A stretch of 64,000 nucleotides of DNA from Fodinibius sediminis (GTDB lineage Bacteria > Bacteroidota > Rhodothermia > Balneolales > Balneolaceae). The stretch is from positions 111,128 through 175,127 of the forward strand of contig NZ_FXTH01000011.1 in NCBI RefSeq assembly GCF_900182555.1, written 5' to 3'. Of the stretch, positions 1-8,992 are shown in pieces. The notes beneath the pieces are model-generated. The model was not told the DNA's origin, ran no database searches, and was given only the letters and a program-made list of their open reading frames with translations. A program made the translations under genes and the position numbers. Positions within the stretch are counted from its first letter, which is position 1. The number at the start of each line of letters is the position of its first letter.

Positions 1-1
1 A

Positions 2-2128
2 CTGCTGACCGACCGGGGTGTGATAACGTCGGCCTCCGGGATCACCTATTACCTGGGCGGCGTGTTTCCCCCGGAATTTAAGAATGTCACTTTTGTTGCC
101 GAATCGGTGCATAACCTGGTTCATGCGGATGTAGTAAAGAGCGAGGGCGCCATGGTAACGGCAAAGCGGCTGCTGGAGCAAAAAGAATTCCTGACGTCAA
201 CGGACGCCTGGTTTCGTCCGGTTCAGTTTTATATCGGGCCGGACGGGGCCCTTTATGTCATCGATTATTACCGGCGTATCATCGATCATCCCCAGTGGAT
301 GGATGATAAAAAAGCACAAAATGAGGATCTGTTGTATGAGGCCACCGAGCGGGGGCGTATTTACCGGATCACGCCCGATGAGATGGGCAGCCCGGAGTGG
401 ATGAGTAACCTTGGGCTGAAGGAGGCTCCTGTGACAAAACTTGTTGATCTTTTGGAACATTCCAACCTGTGGTGGCGGCGTACGGCCCAGCGGCTGTTGG
501 TGGATCGAAAAGATGCTGCGGCGGTGCCCCTGCTTGAGGATATGGTGCGCAGCAGCAAAATGCCAGAAGCCAGGCTTCATGCCCTGTGGACCCTTGAGGG
601 ACTGGGGGCATTGGAACGGAATATGATCACCGCCGGACTCCGGGACAAGGTGGCCGGCGTGCGCCGGAATGCGATAAAGATGGCCGAACAAAGACTGGCG
701 GACGATGCCTATTGGGTTGACAGGCTTCTGGAGATGACGGCAGATGATGACCCCGGTGTGCGCTACCAGCTGTTGCTGAGCCTTGGCGACCACTCTTCCA
801 GCCGTGTAAAAGAGGCGAGGAAAAAGATTCTATCTGAAAGTATGGATGATCCGTGGATGCAGATTGCATTTCTATCCGCTGCAGACCTGGAGGCCTCGAA
901 ACTGATTAACGATTTTCTCGAACAGTTTAACAATGCTCCGAAAGCGGGACGGCAACTGTTCCTGAAGCGCCTGGCTTCCATGATGGGGCGGCAGGGAAAT
1001 ACAACCCGGATCAGGCAGCAGCTTCGTAAGAGCATGACGCAGATAGGGGAGGAGAATGAGTGGTGGAAAACAGCAGTCCTTGCCGGTTTAACGGAAACAT
1101 TACGGCATGCTGATATCAAAACGGAAGATTACCGTTCGGAGGCTGAGCTTGCTGCAGATCTCTTTTTACAAGCAAAATCGGAACGGCTTCGCGGGGCAGT
1201 TTCCGAGCTGATAGCAGTGCTGGGCCTTCCAGCTGAAGTGCAGCAAAGGATGCTGCCGGAGTTGGTGGCCCTGGCGGACGATCGTGAGGCAGAGGACCAT
1301 ATTCGTGCCGACGCCATCGACCTTATGGCCCTGTTTGCCCCTGCATCGACCAAGGATAAGCTCAAGGAATACAGCGACCCCGGCGAACCGGTGGCTGTCC
1401 AGAGGGCAGGGGTGAGAGGGTTGAAGAAACTCCCGGGACGGGCCATAGGACAATACCTCATGGAAAACTGGAAGAGCATGACACCGGTTGTTAGGGAGGA
1501 GGCGGTTGATGTGCTGCTCCAGGAAGACGAACGGGTGAAGTTATTGCTGGATGCGGTAGCGGAGAACAGGGTTGCTGTTTCCTCCATTGGGTGGAGCCGC
1601 CGTGTGTCCCTGATGCAGCATGCCGACGAGGATATTCGCAGCAGGGCGAGAGAGCTGTTGAAAGAACGGCCTGAAGAGACAAGATCTATGGTTGAGAAAT
1701 ACCGGGCTTCCCTCAGCCTGGAGGGGGATCCGGCAAAGGGCAAGGAGGTCTACAGGACGCAATGCTCGGCCTGTCACCAGGTAGGGGAAGAGCTGGGGAT
1801 GGCTTTTGGTCCCGATCTGTCGACAGTACGGCACTGGGAACCGCAGGCCTTGATATCTAAAATTGTGGATCCGGGCAGTTCGATAGCCGATGGTTATAAA
1901 ATGTGGATTGTGGAACAAACTTCCGGCGGCCGTGTGGCGGGGGTTGTGCAATCAGAGAATGGCAATACGGTCACCCTGCGGAATGCGGGGGGATCGGAGA
2001 CGACAATTTCCCGGTCAGAAATTAAATCTATGACGCCCTCCGAGGCTTCGCCCATGCCTTCAGGTCTGGCCAATGAGATCAACAAACAGGAAATGGCAGA
2101 TCTGATTGCCTTTATTCGTCAGCTTTAA
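2..2128 (+). CDS. PVC-type dehydrogenase/HEAT/cytochrome c protein, 5' truncated
   Basis: The reading frame is open to the left window edge (the first in-frame codons are CTG CTG ACC), so this is the C-terminal part of a larger gene, about 709 residues here. The N-terminal piece ends a beta-propeller with the GPDGALYVIDYY signature seen in the 'membrane-bound dehydrogenase' proteins common in Planctomycetes and Verrucomicrobia. A long stretch of HEAT-like helical repeats follows. The C-terminal cytochrome c domain has heme motif CSACH at 1763-1777. The family is thought to oxidise sugars in the periplasm and pass electrons to heme c, but the substrate is unknown. It sits just upstream of sugar enzymes and sulfatases. 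The missing N-terminus should hold the signal peptide. The domain order is seen directly; the role is inferred. Confidence 0.85.
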   Translation: MLTDRGVITSASGITYYLGGVFPPEFKNVTFVAESVHNLVHADVVKSEGAMVTAKRLLEQKEFLTSTDAWFRPVQFYIGPDGALYVIDYYRRIIDHPQWMDDKKAQNEDLLYEATERGRIYRITPDEMGSPEWMSNLGLKEAPVTKLVDLLEHSNLWWRRTAQRLLVDRKDAAAVPLLEDMVRSSKMPEARLHALWTLEGLGALERNMITAGLRDKVAGVRRNAIKMAEQRLADDAYWVDRLLEMTADDDPGVRYQLLLSLGDHSSSRVKEARKKILSESMDDPWMQIAFLSAADLEASKLINDFLEQFNNAPKAGRQLFLKRLASMMGRQGNTTRIRQQLRKSMTQIGEENEWWKTAVLAGLTETLRHADIKTEDYRSEAELAADLFLQAKSERLRGAVSELIAVLGLPAEVQQRMLPELVALADDREAEDHIRADAIDLMALFAPASTKDKLKEYSDPGEPVAVQRAGVRGLKKLPGRAIGQYLMENWKSMTPVVREEAVDVLLQEDERVKLLLDAVAENRVAVSSIGWSRRVSLMQHADEDIRSRARELLKERPEETRSMVEKYRASLSLEGDPAKGKEVYRTQCSACHQVGEELGMAFGPDLSTVRHWEPQALISKIVDPGSSIADGYKMWIVEQTSGGRVAGVVQSENGNTVTLRNAGGSETTISRSEIKSMTPSEASPMPSGLANEINKQEMADLIAFIRQL

Positions 2129-2304
2129 GGTTTCTGTGGCACGGGGCAGGGGAGGACGTACGTTGCAGCCTTCGCCACTGCTTTGCGGCTGCTGGTACTG
2201 GCATCGACGGATGGCCTTATCCCCGGTTGTTGATGATCAATTTTAATAATTCCATGATATATTGTTATATATGCGTACAACAAAAAATTTAAATAGATAA
2301 TGTT
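2129..2304 (+). promoter_or_regulatory. Intergenic promoter region with an inverted repeat
   Basis: A 176-bp spacer that turns strongly AT-rich in its last 90 bases. It contains an imperfect dyad at 2262-2280 with outer arms TTGT and ACAA separated by 11 bases. This resembles operators of GntR- or LacI-type regulators and lies 24 bases before the start of the next gene. No clear -33/-7 pair of the Bacteroidota type can be fixed. The regulatory role is inferred from position and symmetry only. Confidence 0.25.
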
Positions 2305-3009
2305 ATGGAACCTGTCGTACAAATTTCATTAGATCTGACCAATATCGATGAAGCCCTAAAAACAGCTTCCATGGCATTGCGAGCCGGGGTCGACTGGCTT
2401 GAAGCCGGGACTCCGCTGATACTGGCCGAAGGTCTGCACGGGGTTCGAAAGCTGAGAGAGGCATTTCCGGAAACGCCTGTGGTGGCTGATCTGAAAACGA
2501 TGGACGGGGGCTATCTGGAGGCTGAAATGATGGCCCGGGCGGGAGCGACTCATGTGGTCGTTATGGCGCGGGCTCATGAGGAAACCATAAAATGTGTGGT
2601 ACAGGCGGGCCGGGATTTTGGCGTGAAAGTCATGGGAGATAATTTGGCCTGTCTCGATATGATTGCCGGTGCAAAACGCCTGGAAGCGCTGGGATGTGAT
2701 TATGTAATCCATCATATAGGCTATGACGAGCGAAGAGGCATTGCCGCACGGGGAGAACGAAAGCCCAGCCCGATGGATCAGCTTAAAGAGGTTATTCAGG
2801 CAGTCAATGTGCCCGTTCAGGCGGTAGGGGGATTAAGCCTTGAAGAAGCGGTTCGTTGTCCGGAAATGGGAGCCCCCCTGGTGGTATTGGGAGCTCCCCT
2901 CACCATTGACGCTGATGCGTTTAAGACAGCTGAGGGGAATGTGGAAGATTCACTTCGGTTAATCTGTGAAAAAGTACATTCCTACGGGGACGTGAAAATA
3001 GAGGCTTGA
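2305..3009 (+). CDS. 3-hexulose-6-phosphate synthase-like (OMPDC superfamily) protein
   Basis: A 234-residue single-domain TIM barrel of the orotidine-phosphate-decarboxylase superfamily, in the hexulose-phosphate synthase / 3-keto-gulonate-phosphate decarboxylase branch. It shows the family metal and catalytic signature ADLKTMD (D62, K64, D67), the phosphate-sugar contact segment EAGTPLI (33-39) and a late QAVGGLS turn. Family members either join formaldehyde to ribulose 5-phosphate or decarboxylate or cleave keto-sugar phosphates. No 6-phospho-3-hexuloisomerase lies next to it, so a formaldehyde-fixing role is unlikely. Its partners are an MDR dehydrogenase, an SDR and a TIM-barrel isomerase, which points to breakdown of an oxidised sugar. 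The exact reaction is not decided by sequence. Confidence 0.85.
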   Translation: MEPVVQISLDLTNIDEALKTASMALRAGVDWLEAGTPLILAEGLHGVRKLREAFPETPVVADLKTMDGGYLEAEMMARAGATHVVVMARAHEETIKCVVQAGRDFGVKVMGDNLACLDMIAGAKRLEALGCDYVIHHIGYDERRGIAARGERKPSPMDQLKEVIQAVNVPVQAVGGLSLEEAVRCPEMGAPLVVLGAPLTIDADAFKTAEGNVEDSLRLICEKVHSYGDVKIEA

Positions 3010-3069
3010 GGCAATCGGGGGATCTGCGCTTTCTAATCGAATTTTTAATGGAAAAGTAAAATACGTTTC

Positions 3070-4095
3070 ATGAAATCAGCAGCGGTTGTTAATTATGCGC
3101 CTGAAGAAGGTGCCGTTGAAATTCGCGAGATAGACAAACCAGCTATAGGAAAGGAGGATGTACTGCTTGACGTTTCTCATGTGGGCATTTGTGGCAGTGA
3201 CCTTCATCAATGGACGGCCGACCACAGCTGGCCCGTCAACTATCCCGTGGTGCTGGGCCATGAATTCGGCGGACATGTTGCAGAAGTCGGGAGCGGGGTT
3301 GAGAATTGGCAAGAGGGTGACCGGGTTGTCAGTGAAACGGCTGCGATAATAGATAAGGACAACCCGATGAGTCGCCAGGGACTCTATAACCTCGATCCTA
3401 CCCGCAAAGGTTTTGGCTATGGCACTGACGGGGCCATGACGCGGTATGTGCGGGTGCCCGCCCGTTGCCTGCACAAGGTGCCGGATGCGATTCCCTTTGA
3501 GCATGCCTGCCTGACGGAGCCATGCAGCGTGGCCTATAATGCCGTGGTCGAAAACACACGCATAAAACCGGGCTACCGGGTTGTAGTGCTGGGGCCGGGC
3601 ACCATCGGCATACTGTGTGCTGCGATGGCAGGGCTCTGCGGGGCTGAGGTTGCCATTGTGGGACTGAAATCAGACGAGCACCGCCTGGATATCGCCGGAG
3701 AATATGGCTGTGATACGATCATCGGAGATGCCACCGATTGGGCCAATAATTATGACGGACTGGGGGCTGATTGTGTGATTGACGCGGCCGGGGTGAGTGC
3801 AACTCTTGAAATAGCCCTGGAGCTTGTCCGGCCCAACGGTGCTGTAACTAAAGTGGGGTGGGGGCCTCAGCCCCTGGATTACTCCCTGGATCCGCTGGTC
3901 CAGAAGAATGTGGCACTTCAGGGCAGCTTCAGCCACAACTGGCCGGTGTGGGAACGGGTCCTCTCCCTGATGTACACTGGCCAACTGGATGTCAGTCCCA
4001 TAATCGGTGGCATATGGCCCATCACGGAGTGGCGTACCGCCTTTGAAAAGATGCACAAGGGTGAAATGGTTAAAAATATTCTTAAACCGGTATAA
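3070..4095 (+). CDS. Zinc-type MDR alcohol/polyol dehydrogenase lacking the structural zinc site
   Basis: A 341-residue medium-chain dehydrogenase/reductase, probably NAD(P)-dependent oxidation of a sugar alcohol or sugar hydroxyl in the cytoplasm. The catalytic zinc region is intact: GICGSD (C41) and GHEFGG (H64, E65). The Rossmann motif GPGTIG follows near residue 176. The structural-zinc lobe is recognisable (ETAA...GLYNLDP...GFGYG), but the four usual cysteines are replaced by D95, N98, S101 and D109, so it should bind only the catalytic zinc, as some sorbitol dehydrogenases do. It begins 60 bp after the hexulose-phosphate-synthase-like gene and ends 5 bp before the SDR, so the three are probably co-transcribed. 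Confidence 0.9.
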   Translation: MKSAAVVNYAPEEGAVEIREIDKPAIGKEDVLLDVSHVGICGSDLHQWTADHSWPVNYPVVLGHEFGGHVAEVGSGVENWQEGDRVVSETAAIIDKDNPMSRQGLYNLDPTRKGFGYGTDGAMTRYVRVPARCLHKVPDAIPFEHACLTEPCSVAYNAVVENTRIKPGYRVVVLGPGTIGILCAAMAGLCGAEVAIVGLKSDEHRLDIAGEYGCDTIIGDATDWANNYDGLGADCVIDAAGVSATLEIALELVRPNGAVTKVGWGPQPLDYSLDPLVQKNVALQGSFSHNWPVWERVLSLMYTGQLDVSPIIGGIWPITEWRTAFEKMHKGEMVKNILKPV

Positions 4096-4100
4096 AATTT

Positions 4101-4904
4101 ATGCGACTGAAAGATAAGGTCATTATTGTCACCGGCAGCACTACGGGTATCGGCAAAGCCATCGCAGTGCGATGTGTGGAAGAGGGGGCCCGCGTTGTTG
4201 TCAACGGGCTTAGCCAGAGTGAAGGGGAAGCGGTAGTGACAGAGCTGGGCAGGGACAGGGCGATATTGCATGTCGGCGACATCAGCGACCCGGAGACACC
4301 AAAAAAACTGGTGGATGAGGCGTTGACGGCTTTTGGCCGGCTGGATGCCGTTGTGAACAATGCAGCGATGGTTGTTTCATCAAACATACATACTACCGAT
4401 AGTCAGCTGCTGCACAAGGTATTCGGGGTTAATGCCGCCGGGCCTCTGGCTCTCGTCAAGACGGCCTTGCCCCACCTTGGCAAAACCCGGGGGTGTGTGC
4501 TTAATATTGGGTCGGTCAACGCCTATAGCGGGGAGCCGGAGCTGTTGGCTTACAGTATGTCAAAGGGGGCGCTGATGACGATGACCCGTAACCTCGGGGA
4601 TGTGCTTTTCCGGGAAGAGGGGGTGCGGGTAAATCAAGTCAACCCGGGCTGGGTGCTTACCGAGAATGAAACAATCCGAAAACACAACCACGGGCTGGAC
4701 GAGGACTGGTACAAGGAACTACCGAAGAGATATGCGCCCGCAGGACGTATTTTATGGCCGAAAGAGATCGCAGCTGCGGCCATCTATTGGCTGAGTGATG
4801 AAAGTGGTCCCGTATCCGGGCAGGTTGTTGATCTGGAGCAGTATCCTTATATAGGAAGAAATGCCCCCAAGGATGAGACCACCATCCCGAAAGATGGAGA
4901 TTAG
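4101..4904 (+). CDS. SDR-family oxidoreductase
   Basis: A 267-residue classical short-chain dehydrogenase/reductase. It has the nucleotide-binding motif TGSTTGIG (11-18), the NNAA motif (87-90), catalytic S138 and the YSMSK active site (Y151, K155). These enzymes carry out NAD(P)-linked oxidation or reduction of sugars, sugar acids and alcohols. It starts 5 bp after the MDR dehydrogenase stop, so the two probably act on the same substrate in sequence. The C-terminal tail (about residues 245-267) is charged and proline-rich and looks specific to this subgroup. The substrate cannot be read from the sequence. Confidence 0.92.
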   Translation: MRLKDKVIIVTGSTTGIGKAIAVRCVEEGARVVVNGLSQSEGEAVVTELGRDRAILHVGDISDPETPKKLVDEALTAFGRLDAVVNNAAMVVSSNIHTTDSQLLHKVFGVNAAGPLALVKTALPHLGKTRGCVLNIGSVNAYSGEPELLAYSMSKGALMTMTRNLGDVLFREEGVRVNQVNPGWVLTENETIRKHNHGLDEDWYKELPKRYAPAGRILWPKEIAAAAIYWLSDESGPVSGQVVDLEQYPYIGRNAPKDETTIPKDGD

Positions 4905-5008
4905 CCAGGATATCGCCCTATTTTTGCTTCAATGTGTCTCCACCCAGCAAATGATTTGATAAGGAATGAATATTTTACAGCTATTACTCAATTACTGATT
5001 ACAAGCGT

Positions 5009-5899
5009 ATGCCCAGGTTAGCCGTATTTCCCAAAGCATTTATGCAACAGCTATGTAAAGATGGAACGATGAGCGTATCCGAGTGGATTACGCTTGCCGC
5101 AGAACTGGAGGTCGATGGCCTGGAATGGTATTCCGGTTTCCTGGAGATGGCCGATGAATCCAACTGGGCAAAATTTCGCCGTCAGGTGCACAGCCATGAT
5201 AAAGAGATTCCCATGATGTGCTGCTCACCCGATTTCACGCATCCTGATGCCGGCTTCCGGGAAAAAGAAATTGAAAAACAGAAGTACTGGATCGACATGA
5301 CAGATGAGCTGGGCGGTTCCTACTGCCGGGTTTTGTCGGGCCAGCGACGCCCTGAATTGTCTATGGGGGAGGGACTGGATTTCGCGGCAGAAAGCATCAA
5401 GGCGTGCCTGCCCTATGCTGCTGAACGGGGTATCACCCTTATATTGGAAAATCATTACAAGGACGACTTCTGGGAGTATCCCGAATTTGCACAGAAGATG
5501 GAGGTGTTTTGTAAACTTGTAGATCGGATACATCATCCGAATTTTGGCGTCAATTATGATCCCAGTAACACGTATCTTGCCGGAGAGGATCCGCTCGAAC
5601 TCCTTCGCAGGGTTTCGGATCGTGTTGTAACAATGCACGCCAGTGACCGGTACCTGACGGAAGGAACGCTGGAAGACCTCCGTAAAGAGGAATCAGGGGT
5701 GGAGGGATATGCCCGCAGATTGAGCCACGGGGAGATTGGCCAGGGGCTGAACGACTATGATGCGATCTTCAGGGAATTGAAAAAGGCTGGATTTAACGGG
5801 TGGGTAAGTATTGAGGATGGAGTGGAAGGTATGGACCAGCTGGAACGGAGCGTAGCCTACCTCAGAAAGAAAATATCCCATTACTGGCCGGAAGAGTAG
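5009..5899 (+). CDS. Sugar phosphate isomerase/epimerase (xylose-isomerase-like TIM barrel)
   Basis: A 296-residue member of the AP-endonuclease-2/xylose-isomerase-like TIM-barrel family. The expected divalent-metal ligands appear in order: E147 in LILENH, D184 in NYDPSN, H210 in VTMHASD and E269 in VSIEDG. Members isomerise or epimerise sugars, inosose or hydroxypyruvate-type substrates in the cytoplasm. No signal peptide is visible. It is 104 bp after the SDR and on the same strand, which supports a role in the same sugar route. The specific substrate is unknown. Confidence 0.88.
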   Translation: MPRLAVFPKAFMQQLCKDGTMSVSEWITLAAELEVDGLEWYSGFLEMADESNWAKFRRQVHSHDKEIPMMCCSPDFTHPDAGFREKEIEKQKYWIDMTDELGGSYCRVLSGQRRPELSMGEGLDFAAESIKACLPYAAERGITLILENHYKDDFWEYPEFAQKMEVFCKLVDRIHHPNFGVNYDPSNTYLAGEDPLELLRRVSDRVVTMHASDRYLTEGTLEDLRKEESGVEGYARRLSHGEIGQGLNDYDAIFRELKKAGFNGWVSIEDGVEGMDQLERSVAYLRKKISHYWPEE

Positions 5900-6078
5900 C
5901 TGTTTTCCGGGCTGGGGCTGTTGAATGCGTTACAGGCTTCCGAAAAAAGACCAGGGGGGGTACCAGTCACTGGATTTAAACCGCACTATTGACTATGATG
6001 GATGCACAAATACCCATCGGATGGTTCAACAGGGTGTCCGGGTTATCACATGAGATCTATTAACGTAAAAAAGTATTT

Positions 6079-7473
6079 TTGATGAGGGATTTTGGTTCTG
6101 GATCACATCTGAAAGCAATCGGAATTATGGTGCTCTTTCTGGCCGGAGGTATACTGGGGGGACGCCAGGCAGTGGCCCATCCGCCAGAGGATCGGCCTAA
6201 TATTTTGTTGATCCTGGCCGATGATCTGGGCTATCATGATGTCTCCTACTACGGGACACCGGATATCCGCACCCCTCATCTTGACCGGCTGGTTTCCTCG
6301 GGTATGCGCCTGGATCGATTTTATGCCAATTCACCGGTCTGTTCACCCACCCGGGCTGCGTTGATGTCCGGACAGTATCAGGATTACGTAGGAGTACCCG
6401 GGCTGATTCGGACGAACCCCGATAACAGCTGGGGATACCTGGACCCGGAAGCCACGCTGCTTCCCGAAGTACTCAGTCAACATGGCTATCACACCGGACT
6501 GGTGGGGAAATGGAACCTGGGGCTAAGATCACCCAACAAGCCCAACGAACGCGGTTTCGATCATTTCCACGGCTGGCTTGATGATATGGTCGAGGATTTC
6601 TGGGAACACCGCCGCGAGGGGATAAATTATATGCGGCTTAATGAGGGGGAGATTGATCCCGAAGGCCACGCCACGGATCTGCTGACGGGGTGGGCCGTGG
6701 AGTATATCGAAGAACAGGCCGGCAGCGAGGCACCGTTTTTCTTGTTCCTGTCGCATCTGGCACCCCATTTCCCCGTGCAACCCCCGCAGGAGTGGCTGCA
6801 AAAAGTCAAGGCTCGGGAACCGGATATATCAGAAAAAAGGGCGAAACTTGTAGCTTTTATTGAGCACCTTGACGAAGGGATTGGCAAAGTTGTCGCCGCA
6901 CTCAAAGAGCACGGGCTGTATGAAAATACAATGATCATTTTTACCAGTGATAACGGTGGACATCTGCCCAGCGAAGCCAACAATGGTCCGCTCCGTGATG
7001 GTAAACAAAGTATGTACGAGGGGGGCTTGCGGGTTCCGGCGGGGGTCTCCTGGCCCGGGCATATCAGTCCGGACACACATTCGAAGAAAGTGATGCTTAC
7101 CATGGATGTCTTTCCAACAGTTCTGGAGGCTGCCGGTATATCCTACGACGGGCCACTCAGCGGCACGAGCTTTTTGCCCACGCTGCTGGGCGAAGAACAG
7201 CCCCTGCATGAAGGGGAGCCTCTGTTTTTTACCCGCCGCGAGGGAAATATGCGCTATGGGGGCCTTACCATCCAGGCCGTTCGGCTGGATAACTGGAAGC
7301 TCATACACAACAGTCCTTTCGGACCCCGGGAGTTATATAATCTTGCAACCGATCCGCGTGAACAACATAATGTCATTGAGCAGCATCCCCAAAAAGCACG
7401 GGAGCTGAATGCATTACTTATGAAACACATCCAGAAGGGTGGGGCGGTTCCGTGGCAGCGCCCGGCTGACTAA
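6079..7473 (+). CDS. Exported Cys-type sulfatase 1 (active-site His replaced by Asn)
   Basis: A 464-residue arylsulfatase-family (S1) enzyme that hydrolyses a sulfate ester, probably on a glycan, outside the cytoplasm. A signal peptide covers about residues 1-33 (hydrophobic core IMVLFLAGGI). Metal-binding ADD lies at 47-49 and the formylglycine motif CSPTR at C88, so C88 must be oxidised by a formylglycine-generating enzyme. The SDNG motif is at 290-293, followed by the conserved lysine of DGKQSMYEGG. The usual GKWHLG motif reads GKWNLG (143-148), which swaps the conserved histidine for asparagine. It is first of eight sulfatases in a row and starts 179 bp after the TIM-barrel gene. Confidence 0.93.
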   Translation: MMRDFGSGSHLKAIGIMVLFLAGGILGGRQAVAHPPEDRPNILLILADDLGYHDVSYYGTPDIRTPHLDRLVSSGMRLDRFYANSPVCSPTRAALMSGQYQDYVGVPGLIRTNPDNSWGYLDPEATLLPEVLSQHGYHTGLVGKWNLGLRSPNKPNERGFDHFHGWLDDMVEDFWEHRREGINYMRLNEGEIDPEGHATDLLTGWAVEYIEEQAGSEAPFFLFLSHLAPHFPVQPPQEWLQKVKAREPDISEKRAKLVAFIEHLDEGIGKVVAALKEHGLYENTMIIFTSDNGGHLPSEANNGPLRDGKQSMYEGGLRVPAGVSWPGHISPDTHSKKVMLTMDVFPTVLEAAGISYDGPLSGTSFLPTLLGEEQPLHEGEPLFFTRREGNMRYGGLTIQAVRLDNWKLIHNSPFGPRELYNLATDPREQHNVIEQHPQKARELNALLMKHIQKGGAVPWQRPAD

Positions 7474-7523
7474 CTGTTTCCAAAAAATCACCGCAATATT
7501 AAAGATATCTTATATTCAGAATC

Positions 7524-8882
7524 ATGATTAGCAATATACGCTTTAACTGTACATTTATTCTGTTATTGGTATTCTCTGCCGGTCTTGCAACAGCTAGCGG
7601 ACAGGATCCTGGGGAGGGGGAGCAGCCGAATTTTATAATTATTTTTAACGATGATCTTGGCTACGGGGATGTAGGCCTTGAGGGCTCTCCGCTGATCGAG
7701 ACACCCAATATCGACCAGATGGAAGCCGAGGGCGTAAAGCTGACCAACCATTATTCCAGCGCCAATGTATGCACCCCGGCACGGGCGGGGCTGCTGACCG
7801 GTCGGTACCCCATCCGTACGGGGCTCGCCCACAGCGTGCTATTTCCCGAGGATGAGCACGGGCTGCCTGAAGAAGAGGTGACGATTGCCGAGGCACTGAA
7901 GGACGAAGGTTACCGAACGGGCATGGTAGGTAAGTGGCACCTGGGCACCCCGGAGGTATCCTGGCCCACCGGCAACGGCTTTGATTCATTTTATGGACTC
8001 CCCTACAGCAACGATATGCGTCCGCTGGCCCTCTATCGCAATGAAGAACCCGTCGAAGAGCCGGTCAACCAGACTACACTGACCCGTCGGTATACCGAGC
8101 AGGCGGTTGATTTTATTGAAGAACAGCCGCAGGAGCCGTTTTTTTTGTATCTGGCTCACTCCATGCCGCATGTACCGCTGCATGCTTCTGATTCATTCCA
8201 GGGCCGATCAAAAGCGGGACTTTACGGGGATGTGATCGAGGAGATTGACTGGAGCGTTGGTCAAATTTTGGCGGCCCTGAAGCGTGCAGGCATTGATGAA
8301 AATACGCTGGTGATTGTGACCAGCGACAACGGTCCGTGGTTTGAAGGCAGTTCCGGGGAGTTGCGAGAACGCAAGGGAGCAGCGAGCTGGGAAGGTGGGC
8401 AGGGGGTGCCCTTTATCGCCCGATGGCCTGGTCATATTCCCCCCGGGGTAACCTCTGATGCCATAACGATGAATTTTGACCTGTTCCCGACGCTGCTGAC
8501 CCTGGCCGGTTCGCAGCTGCCGGAAAACCGTCCCATTGACGGGAAAAACATCTGGTCCGTCCTTCAGGGGGGCGAGACTTCTCCTCACGAGTACCTGTAT
8601 TTCTTTAACAACGAACAGATTACGGCGGTACGCTCCCAGCGCTGGAAATTTGTGGTTCGTTCCTACTACCGGGGCGGTCTCTCGCGATTCGAGGGGAGCA
8701 TCCAGGGGAGGCCTCATTATTATGATCCGGGCCTGCTGTTTGATCTTGAGCGTAATCCCGCCGAGCAGTTCAGCTATACTCGTGAGCGACCCGAAGTTGT
8801 TGAACAGATGGTCAGGTGGCTGGAGAAAGGGCGCAGGGAACTGGAGCCGCTGGGAAAAGAAGAGGAGCGGAATGCACAGTAA
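7524..8882 (+). CDS. Exported Cys-type arylsulfatase 2
   Basis: A 452-residue S1 sulfatase with a signal peptide at about residues 1-26 (core FILLLVFSAGLATA). It shows metal residues NDD (42-44), formylglycine motif CTPAR (C83), GKWHLG (136-141) and a TSDNGPW metal loop. The segment GLPYSNDMRP resembles arylsulfatase A / galactosamine-6-sulfatase-like members, but the natural substrate is not decidable. It starts 50 bp after sulfatase 1 and very probably shares its transcript. It is likely periplasmic. Confidence 0.94.
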   Translation: MISNIRFNCTFILLLVFSAGLATASGQDPGEGEQPNFIIIFNDDLGYGDVGLEGSPLIETPNIDQMEAEGVKLTNHYSSANVCTPARAGLLTGRYPIRTGLAHSVLFPEDEHGLPEEEVTIAEALKDEGYRTGMVGKWHLGTPEVSWPTGNGFDSFYGLPYSNDMRPLALYRNEEPVEEPVNQTTLTRRYTEQAVDFIEEQPQEPFFLYLAHSMPHVPLHASDSFQGRSKAGLYGDVIEEIDWSVGQILAALKRAGIDENTLVIVTSDNGPWFEGSSGELRERKGAASWEGGQGVPFIARWPGHIPPGVTSDAITMNFDLFPTLLTLAGSQLPENRPIDGKNIWSVLQGGETSPHEYLYFFNNEQITAVRSQRWKFVVRSYYRGGLSRFEGSIQGRPHYYDPGLLFDLERNPAEQFSYTRERPEVVEQMVRWLEKGRRELEPLGKEEERNAQ

Positions 8883-8992
8883 ACGACAGGAAGTGGAATA
8901 TTGCCATGAGGGTACCGCAGAAGACGGCTCCTCGTCATTTTTCCCTACATGGCAGGCAAGAAATATGCTGAATTTATTTTAATGATGATGTA

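Noticed and set aside
2305..3009. Ribulose monophosphate formaldehyde-fixation enzyme
   Set aside because: The family match is real, but no hexuloisomerase neighbour exists and the context is sugar oxidation, so that role was not assigned.
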